Source: Anaerolinea sp. | GTDB lineage: Bacteria > Chloroflexota > Anaerolineae > Anaerolineales > Anaerolineaceae | Direction: 5' to 3' | DNA: 6,042 nucleotides | Assembly (NCBI GenBank): GCA_013824385.1 | Contig: PNNU01000222.1 | Coordinates: 1 to 6,042, forward strand | In this document: piece after piece, positions 1-5,608 of the stretch | Numbering within the stretch: position 1 is the stretch's first letter | Layout: each line of letters starts with the position of its first letter | Program-made: the position numbers and the translations under genes | The notes under the pieces: generated by a model | Seen by the model: the letters and a program-made list of their open reading frames with translations, nothing else | The model's database searches: none | Told to the model about the DNA's origin: nothing

Positions 1-172
1 AGTTTTTCGGCGTTCATGGATTTCATTATGACTAGATCTGGTCAATCATGTGGATGAAATCGCTTTTGCCTAGGGCAGTGACGCCTAACGCCACGATGCT
101 TCTTCAAGCTTCGGGGAAGAGGTAAATGGCATCTGCAACCATGAAAAGAGCTTTTCCAACTAGGACGATTTT
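1..172 (-). pseudogene. Decayed reading frame behind modA, possibly a substrate-binding protein remnant
   Basis: Read on the minus strand, the 46 codons after the modA stop stay in the modA frame. They give KIVLVGKALFMVADAIYLFPEA, an in-frame TGA (106-104), then RSIVALGVTALGKSDFIHMIDQI and a TAG (34-32). A one-base shift at about 35 opens LVIMKSMNAEKL to the window edge. The text looks like real protein, not random translation. The pattern (VADAIYLFPEA, VALG, LVIMKS) recalls the N-terminal half of BtuF/FepB-type periplasmic binding proteins, the class that also includes MolA-type molybdate binders. That assignment is from memory of the family and is tentative. The stops and the shift mean it cannot make an intact protein. 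It could also be chance open sequence. Confidence 0.33.
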
Positions 173-1042
173 CTAGGGTTTGGAAGCGAAAGTGATGGTG
201 TATCCCAATGTGTCAGTGACGGTGAAGGAAGCAGCGGGGGTAAAATGGTACTTGGCTAAAACGTCCTGTCCTTCTTGGGAGAGAACGAGGGCGACAAAGG
301 CCTTGGCTAATTCAGCATTTTTACTATCGGCGATGGGTGCGATCGGATACATGGCAACAGTATTCAATTCGGTGGGGATGGCGAGTGTGCCAACTTTTTC
401 AGCGGCGCCAGCTGTGATGTCGGTGACATAGACAATACCGACATCCGCTTCGCCCAAAGAAACCTTGGTGACTACGGCTTTTACGTTCTCTTCGTAGGAA
501 ACTACGTTGGCAAGCACATTGTCTTTGTATTTGGCAGGAAAAGAGGTGTCGGTAGCAGCTTTATCGAGGAAATCCAAAGCGTATTGGCCCACGGGGACGG
601 TTTTGTCTGCGAGGTCGAGTTTGATCCCGGGTTTTACCAGGTCGGCCAATGAGGTGATTCCAGCAGGGTTATCATTGGGGAAGATTACGACCAAGCGATT
701 CTTGACAAAGGTTTTGGCATCATCGGCGTTAACACGTTTGGCATCCACGGCGGCGGTCATATATTTCTTGTTGGCGCTGGCGAATACATCCGCAGGGGCG
801 CCCTGTCCAAGTTGCTCAGCCAATGTCTGTGAACCGGCGAAGTTGAAGGCAACCTTGACTCCGGGGTTCTGAGATTCAAAGGTGGCGCCCAATTCAGTGA
901 AGGATTCAGTGAGGGAGGCAGCAGCTAAAACCGTCAAGGTGACTGGTTCTGAAGTGGGGGCGGCAACAGTCGCAACTTGTGAGCAAGCAGCGCTTGCCAG
1001 TAAAACGAACAAAATCATGACAGTTAAGATTTTCGTACGCAT
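173..1042 (-). CDS. modA: Molybdate ABC transporter substrate-binding lipoprotein ModA
   Basis: This 289-residue protein captures molybdate (and probably tungstate) outside the membrane and hands it to ModB. Residues 1-20 are a lipoprotein signal (positive start, hydrophobic run, SAAC), with Cys20 the likely lipidated residue. A short linker rich in Ala, Thr and Pro follows. The oxyanion site is marked by AAAS (40-43), FAGSQTLAEQL (68-78), GAPADVFASAN (81-91), VPVGQYA (149-155), YEENVKAV (183-190) and GIVYVTD (202-208), all typical ModA positions. The length is slightly above the usual 250-260 because of the linker and a roughly 20-residue tail. The ATG start has a strong ribosome site, GGGGAAGGA at 1055-1047. 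The gene lies downstream of modB, reversed from the common modABC order. Confidence 0.96.
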   Translation of the reverse strand: MRTKILTVMILFVLLASAACSQVATVAAPTSEPVTLTVLAAASLTESFTELGATFESQNPGVKVAFNFAGSQTLAEQLGQGAPADVFASANKKYMTAAVDAKRVNADDAKTFVKNRLVVIFPNDNPAGITSLADLVKPGIKLDLADKTVPVGQYALDFLDKAATDTSFPAKYKDNVLANVVSYEENVKAVVTKVSLGEADVGIVYVTDITAGAAEKVGTLAIPTELNTVAMYPIAPIADSKNAELAKAFVALVLSQEGQDVLAKYHFTPAASFTVTDTLGYTITFASKP

Positions 1043-1165
1043 ATATTCCTTCCCCTAGTTTTGAAGTGTATGGATCAAACCAAATAGATATACAAATTTG
1101 ATTTTGATTAATCAGTTATTCTCGTTTTTGACTGAACCATCCTTGATCCATATAAAGGATATTTA
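1043..1165 (-). promoter_or_regulatory. modB-modA spacer with inverted repeat
   Basis: This 123-base AT-rich gap separates modB from modA. It contains a perfect 10-bp inverted repeat, TATGGATCAA at 1069-1078 and TTGATCCATA at 1143-1152, which could form a stem closing a 64-base loop in the modBA transcript. Inside it is a perfect palindrome, TGATTAATCA (1105-1114), and a second one, CAAATTTG (1093-1100). I see no convincing -35/-10 pair for a separate modA promoter. The modA ribosome site lies at the left end. Possible roles are setting the ratio of ModA to ModB through mRNA stability, or binding a regulator. Both are inference. Confidence 0.4.
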
Positions 1166-2095
1166 TTAGAGTGAGTTATCAAACGTAGGTGGACTTTCAA
1201 CGTCTAAACGCTTTTGCAGCAGTGTTTTTACAATGATCAGGGTTAGAAATGAAAAACAGATCAGGATGATGGCTAAAGTAAGGGCGACATTCAAGTCAAT
1301 TTCAAAACCGATATAAATGGCCAGGGGCATGGTCTGGGTTCGGCCAGGAAAATTCCCCGCGAAAATGATGGTAGCTCCGAATTCACCCAAGGCTCTTGCC
1401 CAGGTCATCACACTGCCGCTCAAGATTGAGGTCCATGAAATGGGCAGGGTAATATAGCGAAAAGTCTCCCACCGGGTGGCGCCATCCAGAGCTGAGGCTT
1501 GTTTTAATTCAGTATCCACTGCTGAAAAACCAATTGTGGCAGCTTTGATATACAAAGGTGAAGCCACAAAGGTTTGTGCCATGATGACTGCGATCACCGT
1601 AAAAGGGATGGTGATATCCATAGAAGACAAAAAGGCGCCAAACAGACCTTTACGTCCGAACGCCATCAGTAGGGCAATCCCTGCTACTGACGGAGGCAAA
1701 ACAGTTGGCAGGTCAATGATTGTGTCAATGATACGGTGCATACGGATGTTTCGATGTGAAAGCAGCAGTGCCACCGGAGTTCCAAAGAGCAAAGTGAGAG
1801 CTGTGGTGGATAAAGAAGTGAAAATACTCAAATTAATGGCTTGCAGTAATTGAGCCTTGTTAATATTGTCTAATAACTGGTTAATGGGGATCTTCAAAAA
1901 AATGGCAACGATTGGTATGGAAATAAACAAAACGAGTGGAATTGCCAGTGTGCGCCAGACATTCTTGACACTATATAGAAACCAGTAGGGAACTCCACGA
2001 TTGATAAAAGGTTTCTCAATCGTGGTTTTGGTGATGAGCAGCGTTTTTGATACCATTGGTGCCGATTTTTCCATTGATTGCATTCGATCTAGCAA
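1166..2095 (-). CDS. modB: Molybdate ABC transporter permease ModB
   Basis: This 309-residue inner-membrane channel subunit would work as a dimer with an ATPase and receive molybdate from ModA. Hydrophobic segments lie at about 48-68, 88-113, 124-146, 162-184, 216-240 and 269-292. The cytoplasmic EAA loop, which docks the ATPase, is at 198-218 (KQASALDGATRWETFRYITLP). The following ALGEFGATIIFAGNFPGRTQTMPLAIY (235-261) is characteristic of ModB and the related sulfate permease CysT. It is longer than many ModB proteins (220-270) because of about 45 extra N-terminal residues. The start is uncertain: the longest frame begins with TTG at 2095, and ATGs at 2083, 2074 and 2056 are alternatives. 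None has a clear ribosome site. No modC is present next to it. Confidence 0.94.
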   Translation of the reverse strand: MLDRMQSMEKSAPMVSKTLLITKTTIEKPFINRGVPYWFLYSVKNVWRTLAIPLVLFISIPIVAIFLKIPINQLLDNINKAQLLQAINLSIFTSLSTTALTLLFGTPVALLLSHRNIRMHRIIDTIIDLPTVLPPSVAGIALLMAFGRKGLFGAFLSSMDITIPFTVIAVIMAQTFVASPLYIKAATIGFSAVDTELKQASALDGATRWETFRYITLPISWTSILSGSVMTWARALGEFGATIIFAGNFPGRTQTMPLAIYIGFEIDLNVALTLAIILICFSFLTLIIVKTLLQKRLDVESPPTFDNSL

Positions 2096-2122
2096 CGTAG
2101 TTTTTAATTTTCAAACAGGATA

Positions 2123-2149
2123 CATTCAAACGAGAATGGTATTTGAATG
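2123..2149. promoter_or_regulatory. Inverted repeat at the modB transcription start (candidate operator)
   Basis: CATTCAAA (2123-2130) and TTTGAATG (2142-2149) are perfect 8-bp inverted arms separated by 11 bases. The dyad lies just downstream of the predicted modB -10 element and would cover the transcription start. That is a typical place for a repressor in metal or oxyanion uptake genes. The sequence does not match the ModE operator I know from enterobacteria, so the binding protein is unknown. Confidence 0.4.
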
Positions 2150-2152
2150 ATG

Positions 2153-2180
2153 ATTATATACTTAATAATTGACTATTCAA
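2153..2180 (-). promoter_or_regulatory. Predicted promoter of modBA
   Basis: On the minus strand there is a perfect -10 hexamer TATAAT (2158-2153). A -35 hexamer TTGAAT (2180-2175, four of six consensus bases) lies 16 bases before it. Transcription would start near 2146, leaving a leader of about 50 bases before the longest modB start. Confidence 0.55.
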
Positions 2181-2190
2181 TAATTGAGTA
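2164..2190. repeat. 15-bp-spaced direct repeat in the mod/mop control region
   Basis: AATAATTGACTA (2164-2175) and AATAATTGAGTA (2179-2190) match at 11 of 12 positions and repeat with a 15-base period. They overlap the predicted modB -35 element. They may be paired binding sites for a regulator, or simply AT-rich repeated sequence. Confidence 0.4.
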
Positions 2191-2248
2191 GTAATATCAT
2201 AACACGATAAATAATCTTTGTAAATACACTCCAAAAGATAAATGGAAA

Positions 2249-2268
2249 AACCAGTAAAAAAACTGGTT
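2249..2268. promoter_or_regulatory. Hairpin-forming dyad upstream of the mop promoter
   Basis: AACCAGT (2249-2255) and ACTGGTT (2262-2268) are perfect 7-bp arms around six A residues. Read on the minus strand the stem is followed by five T residues, so it could stop antisense transcription running towards modB. As DNA it lies about 45-65 bases before the predicted mop start, where an activator site would also fit. Confidence 0.35.
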
Positions 2269-2270
2269 GG

Positions 2271-2306
2271 TGATTTAAATAAATCAAAAATCTAATAAGA
2301 TATAAT
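2271..2306 (+). promoter_or_regulatory. Predicted promoter and palindrome for the mop-moa operon
   Basis: A perfect -10 hexamer TATAAT lies at 2301-2306. No good -35 hexamer is found at the usual distance. In its place is a 16-base palindrome, TGATTTA-AA-TAAATCA (2271-2286). A consensus -10 with a dyad over the -35 position suggests control by a DNA-binding protein. Transcription would start near 2313, giving a leader of about 42 bases. Confidence 0.45.
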
Positions 2307-2354
2307 CAGTCCAAATAGAAGATTTGATAATCAGCGATAAGACTGGAGGAAAGA

Positions 2355-2564
2355 ATGAAACTGAGTGCGCGCAACGTCATCAAGGGAACTGTAAAAGAAA
2401 TCATATCCGGGGCTGTGAACAGTGAGATTGTGATCACCACTGCACATGGCGAAACCATCGTTTCAGTGATCACTAAGGAATCTGTGGAGAGTCTGGAATT
2501 GAAAGTTGGCAAGGAAGTTTATGCAGTCGTGAAAGCATCGAACGTCATGTTGGCAGTCGATTAA
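2355..2564 (+). CDS. mop: Molbindin (Mop/TOBE-domain molybdate-binding protein)
   Basis: This 69-residue protein is a single Mop/TOBE domain, the usual length for free-standing molbindins. Those assemble into hexamers in the cytoplasm that hold molybdate or tungstate at subunit interfaces. The family pattern is complete: KLSARN (2-7), IKGTVKEIISGAVNSEIVI (9-27), ITKESVESLELKVGKEVYAVVKASNVM (40-66). Ser4-Ala-Arg-Asn and the KAS-N-VM end are the conserved oxyanion-binding stretches. The ATG start is fixed by a strong GGAGG at 2345-2349, six bases before it. It leads the moa operon, 21 bases before moaD, and diverges from modBA. It most likely buffers or delivers molybdate for the cofactor made by its neighbours. 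A DNA-binding role is unlikely because there is no helix-turn-helix part. Confidence 0.95.
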   Translation: MKLSARNVIKGTVKEIISGAVNSEIVITTAHGETIVSVITKESVESLELKVGKEVYAVVKASNVMLAVD

Positions 2565-2585
2565 TGGCTGGGATGGTATTGATCA

Positions 2586-2831
2586 ATGAAAATTGAGTTG
2601 TTACTTTTTGCATCAATGAAAGAAAAAGTTGGCAAATCAAAAATTGAAATTGAAGCCAATGAACCTTGTACCGTGCAAAGTCTTTTGGATACTCTTTTTC
2701 TACAATTCCCTGCGATTGATCCTTTTGCAAAAAGTATTCTGGTTTCAATAAATCAGGAATTCGCCGACCACGCGCAGATCATACATGCGACCGACGAGGT
2801 TGCCATTTTTCCTCCTGTGAGCGGTGGATAA
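2586..2831 (+). CDS. moaD: Molybdopterin synthase sulfur-carrier subunit MoaD
   Basis: MoaD is the ubiquitin-like small subunit of molybdopterin synthase. Its C-terminal glycine is activated and turned into a thiocarboxylate, which gives sulfur to the precursor held by MoaE. The 81-residue length is standard. The start MKIELLLFASMKEKVG, the middle TVQSLLDTLFLQFP and the ending EVAIFPPVSGG with Gly80-Gly81 fit the family, and the essential di-glycine tail is intact. The ATG at 2586 has only a weak GGGATGG element before it, so translation may be helped by coupling to mop. Its partner MoaE is the last gene of the same operon. The adenylating enzyme (MoeB/ThiF type) is not in the window. Confidence 0.95.
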   Translation: MKIELLLFASMKEKVGKSKIEIEANEPCTVQSLLDTLFLQFPAIDPFAKSILVSINQEFADHAQIIHATDEVAIFPPVSGG

Positions 2832-2864
2832 TTTTCACTTGATAAATAGAAATGAAAGCATAAA

Positions 2865-3851
2865 ATGCTGATTGACCCTTTTGGAAGAGCCATCACTTAT
2901 TTACGCATCTCTGTTACAGACCGCTGCAATTTGCGTTGCGCCTACTGCTTGCCGGAATCTGGCGTAAAATGGATGCCAGATGATGTTGTGCTTTCCGCGG
3001 ATGAGATTGTACGCGTGGCACAGGCAGCAGCCCGTTTGGGAATCTACAAAATCCGATTAACGGGAGGTGAGCCGCTTGTTCGGCCGGATGTTTTGGAAAT
3101 TGCGAAAAGGATCAAAGAAATTCCAGGCGTGACCGATCTCAGTTTGACCACCAACGGGATGCTGCTTGAAAAACTATCCAAACCGCTGTTTGACGCCGGA
3201 TTGGACCGTGTTAACATCAGTCTGGATACATTGGATCCGGCTAAATTCAAGAAATTAACCCGTTTTGGCGACTTCCAAAAGGTCTGGAACGGTATTCTGG
3301 CAGCAGAAGCGGCTGGTCTTTACCCAATCAAGTTGAACACGGTGGTGGTGGGCGGATTTAACGAAGATGAAGTGACAGCAATGGCATCCCTATCCATTAA
3401 GCATACCTGGCATGTGCGCTTCATCGAACTCATGCCAGTGGCCAATGAACAAGAATGGGGCAACGGGCTGCCCTCTGTTGCAGAACGATATATTTCAGTA
3501 CAAAAACTGCATGCCATTTTAGATCCGCTGAAAATGGATCCTCTGATAATCGAAAATTCGATTGGGCCAGAACGAACCTTTAAAATTCCGGGCGCTTTAG
3601 GCACGGTGGGATTCATTTCTCCGTTGGGGGATCATTTCTGCAGCAAGTGCAACCGCCTGCGGCTGACCGCGGATGGTTGGCTGCGCTCTTGTTTATTAGT
3701 GGATAAGGAAATATCATTAAGAGACGCACTCAAAAAAGGCGCGGACCTTGAATCCTTCATTTCAAAGGCTGTGTCAGAAAAACCTGAAGGCCATCAACTC
3801 AAGAGCCACAACTGCCCTGACGCGCGGCACATGTCGCAAATTGGCGGCTAA
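2865..3851 (+). CDS. moaA: GTP 3',8-cyclase MoaA (radical SAM)
   Basis: This cytoplasmic radical SAM enzyme converts GTP to 3',8-cyclo-GTP, the first step of molybdopterin synthesis. At 328 residues it is full length. The N-terminal cluster motif is C21-x3-C25-x2-C28 within TDRCNLRCAYCLP, and GGEP (67-70) marks the SAM site. TTNGMLL (95-101), VNISLDTL (116-123) and VRFIELMP (184-191) are MoaA signatures. The second 4Fe-4S cluster, which binds GTP, uses C259-x2-C262-x13-C276, with Arg264 and Arg266 as the known GTP contacts. The C-terminal Gly327-Gly328, needed for catalysis, is present. An upstream ATG at 2851 meets a stop after three codons, supporting the start at 2865. The ribosome site is weak. 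Confidence 0.98.
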   Translation: MLIDPFGRAITYLRISVTDRCNLRCAYCLPESGVKWMPDDVVLSADEIVRVAQAAARLGIYKIRLTGGEPLVRPDVLEIAKRIKEIPGVTDLSLTTNGMLLEKLSKPLFDAGLDRVNISLDTLDPAKFKKLTRFGDFQKVWNGILAAEAAGLYPIKLNTVVVGGFNEDEVTAMASLSIKHTWHVRFIELMPVANEQEWGNGLPSVAERYISVQKLHAILDPLKMDPLIIENSIGPERTFKIPGALGTVGFISPLGDHFCSKCNRLRLTADGWLRSCLLVDKEISLRDALKKGADLESFISKAVSEKPEGHQLKSHNCPDARHMSQIGG

Positions 3852-3890
3852 GCTACAAGATCCGCTCTACCACAAAGGGAATAACTTCGC

Positions 3891-4379
3891 ATGAATAATG
3901 AATTAACCCATCTGGATGCCAACGGAAAAGTAAAAATGGTGGATGTTGGCGCAAAACCTGACACTGTGCGGACGGCCGTTGCCCAGGGTGAGGTCAAAAT
4001 GAAACCTGAAACTTTGAAATTAATCCGTGAAGGCCTCAACAAAAAAGGCGACGTTCTGACCGTGGCCAAGATCGCAGGCATCCAAGGCGCCAAAAGGACC
4101 TCCGAACTGATTCCGCTGTGTCATCCCTTGGCGCTTTCACATATTGAAGTTGAGCTGGAGCTTGACGATTCCATCCCGGGCGTGCGCATCACCGCAACCA
4201 CCAGGGTCAACGGCAAAACCGGTGTTGAGATGGAAGCGCTGACGGCTGTGTCCGTGGCAGCTTTGACTATCTATGACATGGCTAAAGCCGTGGAAAAGAC
4301 CATGGTAATTCAAAAGATCAGACTGGTTGAGAAACACGGCGGACTATCCGGCGACGTGATCAATCAGTTTCCGGAGTAA
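3891..4379 (+). CDS. moaC: Cyclic pyranopterin monophosphate synthase MoaC
   Basis: MoaC acts directly after MoaA and rearranges 3',8-cyclo-GTP into cyclic pyranopterin monophosphate. The 162-residue protein is the normal family length and forms a hexamer in known cases. Typical stretches are [17 protein letters not shown] (17-33), [30 protein letters not shown] (51-80, with the catalytic-site LCHP at 76-79), [23 protein letters not shown] (111-133, with Asp129 and Lys132) and [10 protein letters not shown] (146-155). In the last motif His replaces the Ser usual after Lys (EKSGGKSG), a mild variation. An AAGGGA element lies about ten bases before the ATG. The gene is 39 bases after moaA and two before moaE. 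Confidence 0.97.
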   Translation: MNNELTHLDANGKVKMVDVGAKPDTVRTAVAQGEVKMKPETLKLIREGLNKKGDVLTVAKIAGIQGAKRTSELIPLCHPLALSHIEVELELDDSIPGVRITATTRVNGKTGVEMEALTAVSVAALTIYDMAKAVEKTMVIQKIRLVEKHGGLSGDVINQFPE

Positions 4380-4381
4380 AG

Positions 4382-4840
4382 ATGGCCGAATTTCCCTTGA
4401 TCATTACAATTACCGAAGATGAAATTGATTTGAACGAATTGACCGATCAGATCACACTTCCGCAAACTGGGGCGGTGGTCTTGTTTACGGGCGTGGTGCG
4501 CGGAGAAACAAAACGTGAAAATCGAGAGACCAGCCTGTTGGAGTACGAAGCCTACGTTCCCATGGCCGAAAGCAAGATGCGCCAGGTGGCAGCCGAGATC
4601 AGGGAGCGCTGGCCGGTCATCCAGGGGATCGCCATTGTGCAGCGCATTGGAAAACTTAAACCGCAAACCCCCACCACCTTGATTGCCTGCGGAGCTTCTC
4701 ACCGCGACAGCGGCGTTTTTGATGCTGCACGTTACGGCATTGACCGGTTGAAAGAAATTGTGCCGGTCTGGAAGAAAGAAGTCAGCCCAAGCGGCGAAGC
4801 CTGGATCAATGGGCACTATGCACCTAAACCAGGTGAATAA
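4382..4840 (+). CDS. moaE: Molybdopterin synthase catalytic subunit MoaE
   Basis: MoaE is the large subunit of molybdopterin synthase. It binds cyclic pyranopterin monophosphate and receives two sulfurs from MoaD to form the dithiolene of molybdopterin. The 152-residue sequence has the conserved FTGVVRG (35-41), LEYEAYVPMAE (53-63), VQRIGKL (86-92), SHRDSGVFDAARYGIDRLKEIVPVWKKE (106-133). Lys124 and Lys131 match the paired catalytic lysines of the family in identity and spacing. The ATG lies two bases after the moaC stop. Its ribosome site, GGAG, is inside the last codons of moaC, so the two are translationally coupled. No clear intrinsic terminator follows. Confidence 0.97.
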   Translation: MAEFPLIITITEDEIDLNELTDQITLPQTGAVVLFTGVVRGETKRENRETSLLEYEAYVPMAESKMRQVAAEIRERWPVIQGIAIVQRIGKLKPQTPTTLIACGASHRDSGVFDAARYGIDRLKEIVPVWKKEVSPSGEAWINGHYAPKPGE

Positions 4841-4841
4841 A

Positions 4842-5059
4842 TCATCTCGAAAATCTAATCCAATTTAGGGCCAACACCCAAACAATGATGCGCTCACCTA
4901 CGTGAATCCCTTTACCGTCAGCCGAAAAAATCAATTAGCATTGCTTTTACCCAGGGAAATAATATTGATAGAACCTTCATGCCCATTAAAAGAAACATTA
5001 ATTAACCACGTTTTCTTTGTGATTAATACCGCGTTTACTACTTTCCTAGCCACACGAGG
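4842..5059 (-). pseudogene. Frameshifted remnant of an unknown protein
   Basis: Two minus-strand open stretches meet at a run of six T residues (4925-4930). The first, 42 codons from 5059 to the TGA at 4933-4931, reads PRVARKVVNAVLITKKTWLI then NVSFNGHEGSINIISLGKSNAN. The second, in another frame from about 4934 to 4842, reads LIFSADGKGIHVGERIIVWV then LALNWIRFSR. Joined, they look like one mostly beta-strand protein with a frameshift at the homopolymer. I do not recognise the family. It is convergent with moaE, starting one base past the moaE stop. It could be chance, as each piece is short. Confidence 0.3.
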
Positions 5060-5084
5060 TTAAATGGGCATTTATGGACACAAA

Positions 5085-5288
5085 TTAGAGTTCGTGCGCC
5101 CTAAGCGCTAACCGAGTATGTACAGACACCAGTTTGTAGATATCCACCAGCAAATTCACTTTCGCCAGCGGTTGGTGCTTCAAAAAGTTTTCGACAAGCG
5201 TATCTAGTTCCTCTGGAAAATTCCTATTTGAAAATCCGAACGCGGTATGAAGGTCGCGATAACCTTTTAGAACCAAATCATTATCCAA
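5085..5288 (-). pseudogene. Fragment of a B3/4-domain (Phe-tRNA synthetase beta-like) protein
   Basis: The 67 codons read LVLKGYRDLHTAFGFSNRNF, then PEELDTLVENFLKHQ, PLAKVNLLVDIYKLVSVHTR and LALRAHEL. This matches the core of stand-alone B3/4-domain proteins, which carry a YR-x-FG stretch, P-x-x-L...LK...LP-x-IN-x-LVD-x-YN-x-VS and a closing L-x-x-G-A-H-D-L. The family is related to the editing part of phenylalanyl-tRNA synthetase, and its stand-alone members have no settled role that I know of. Whole proteins are around 200-240 residues, so this piece lacks both ends. It opens right after a TAA with a TTG and stops directly after AHEL with no matching continuation. I judge it a decayed remnant, not a gene. 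Confidence 0.5.
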
Positions 5289-5422
5289 TTAATTTTCGAA
5301 TACTCTTCAAACAACCTGGCGATTTCATAATCTTTATAATCTTCATAGTCGAGATCAGAATCTTGATATACATTATGAAAAAGAGGGTCACAATGAAAAT
5401 CGCCATTTGTTTCAAAATTCAT
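5267..5422 (-). CDS. Small acidic open reading frame, doubtful
   Basis: A 51-codon ATG frame reads MNFETNGDFHCDPLFHNVYQ, DSDLDYEDYKDYEIARLFEE and YSKINWIMIWF. It is strongly acidic and tyrosine-rich in the middle, which is unlike random translation of AT-rich DNA. It ends by overlapping the start of the B3/4 fragment in a different frame. The frame stays open upstream of the ATG for another 14 codons. No convincing ribosome site precedes the ATG. It may be a small real gene, the broken N-terminal part of a lost protein, or chance. I recognise no family. Confidence 0.22.
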   Translation of the reverse strand: MNFETNGDFHCDPLFHNVYQDSDLDYEDYKDYEIARLFEEYSKINWIMIWF

Positions 5423-5450
5423 CTCGCAGAAATCTTCAAAACTGAATAAT

Positions 5451-5525
5451 CTTAAGACAACTTAAGACATCAAAGGTTTGTCTGCATTATTGTCTCATTT
5501 TGTCTTTTTTTGTTTCAAATTGTCT
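5451..5525. repeat. 10-bp-phased TTGTCT/AGACAA repeat cluster
   Basis: Two tandem 10-mers, CTTAAGACAA (5451-5460) and CTTAAGACAT (5461-5470), are followed by the inverse motif TTGTCT at 5478-5483, 5490-5495, 5500-5505 and 5520-5525, with a degenerate TTGTTT at 5510-5515. The last four start exactly 10 bases apart, about one helical turn, so a protein could bind along one DNA face. Part of the pattern may reflect the local T-richness. Confidence 0.45.
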
Positions 5526-5608
5526 CAAATTTAATTCTAAGATAATGGATTTAACAACCGTTTTTCTTTGGTAAGAAATTAACAATTTCTAACATTTCGA
5601 GATTCTCA

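Noticed and set aside
1476..1853. Plus-strand frame inside modB, and similar frames inside modA, moaA, moaC and moaE
   Set aside because: They are antisense shadows of well-supported genes with no family features or ribosome sites.
2313..2354. A molybdenum-cofactor riboswitch ahead of the operon
   Set aside because: The leader is only about 42 bases and the gap before moaA is 33 bases, too short for the Moco RNA motif, and none of its conserved helices is visible.
2096..2354. A classical ModE operator
   Set aside because: The TATATA-type half sites with an internal CG that I know for enterobacterial ModE are not present; only other dyads are seen.
4841..4930. A terminator after moaE
   Set aside because: No stem with a following T run is found; the GGG...CCC near 4868 is only three pairs.
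5228..5449. Plus-strand frame of 73 codons
   Set aside because: Isoleucine- and lysine-rich text typical of AT-rich DNA, no ribosome site, and it overlaps better minus-strand candidates.
5451..5525. End of a Tn7-like or CRISPR-associated transposon
   Set aside because: TTGTC-type repeats near a tRNA are suggestive, but there are no transposase or cas genes, no terminal TGT...ACA pair and no target duplication in the window.
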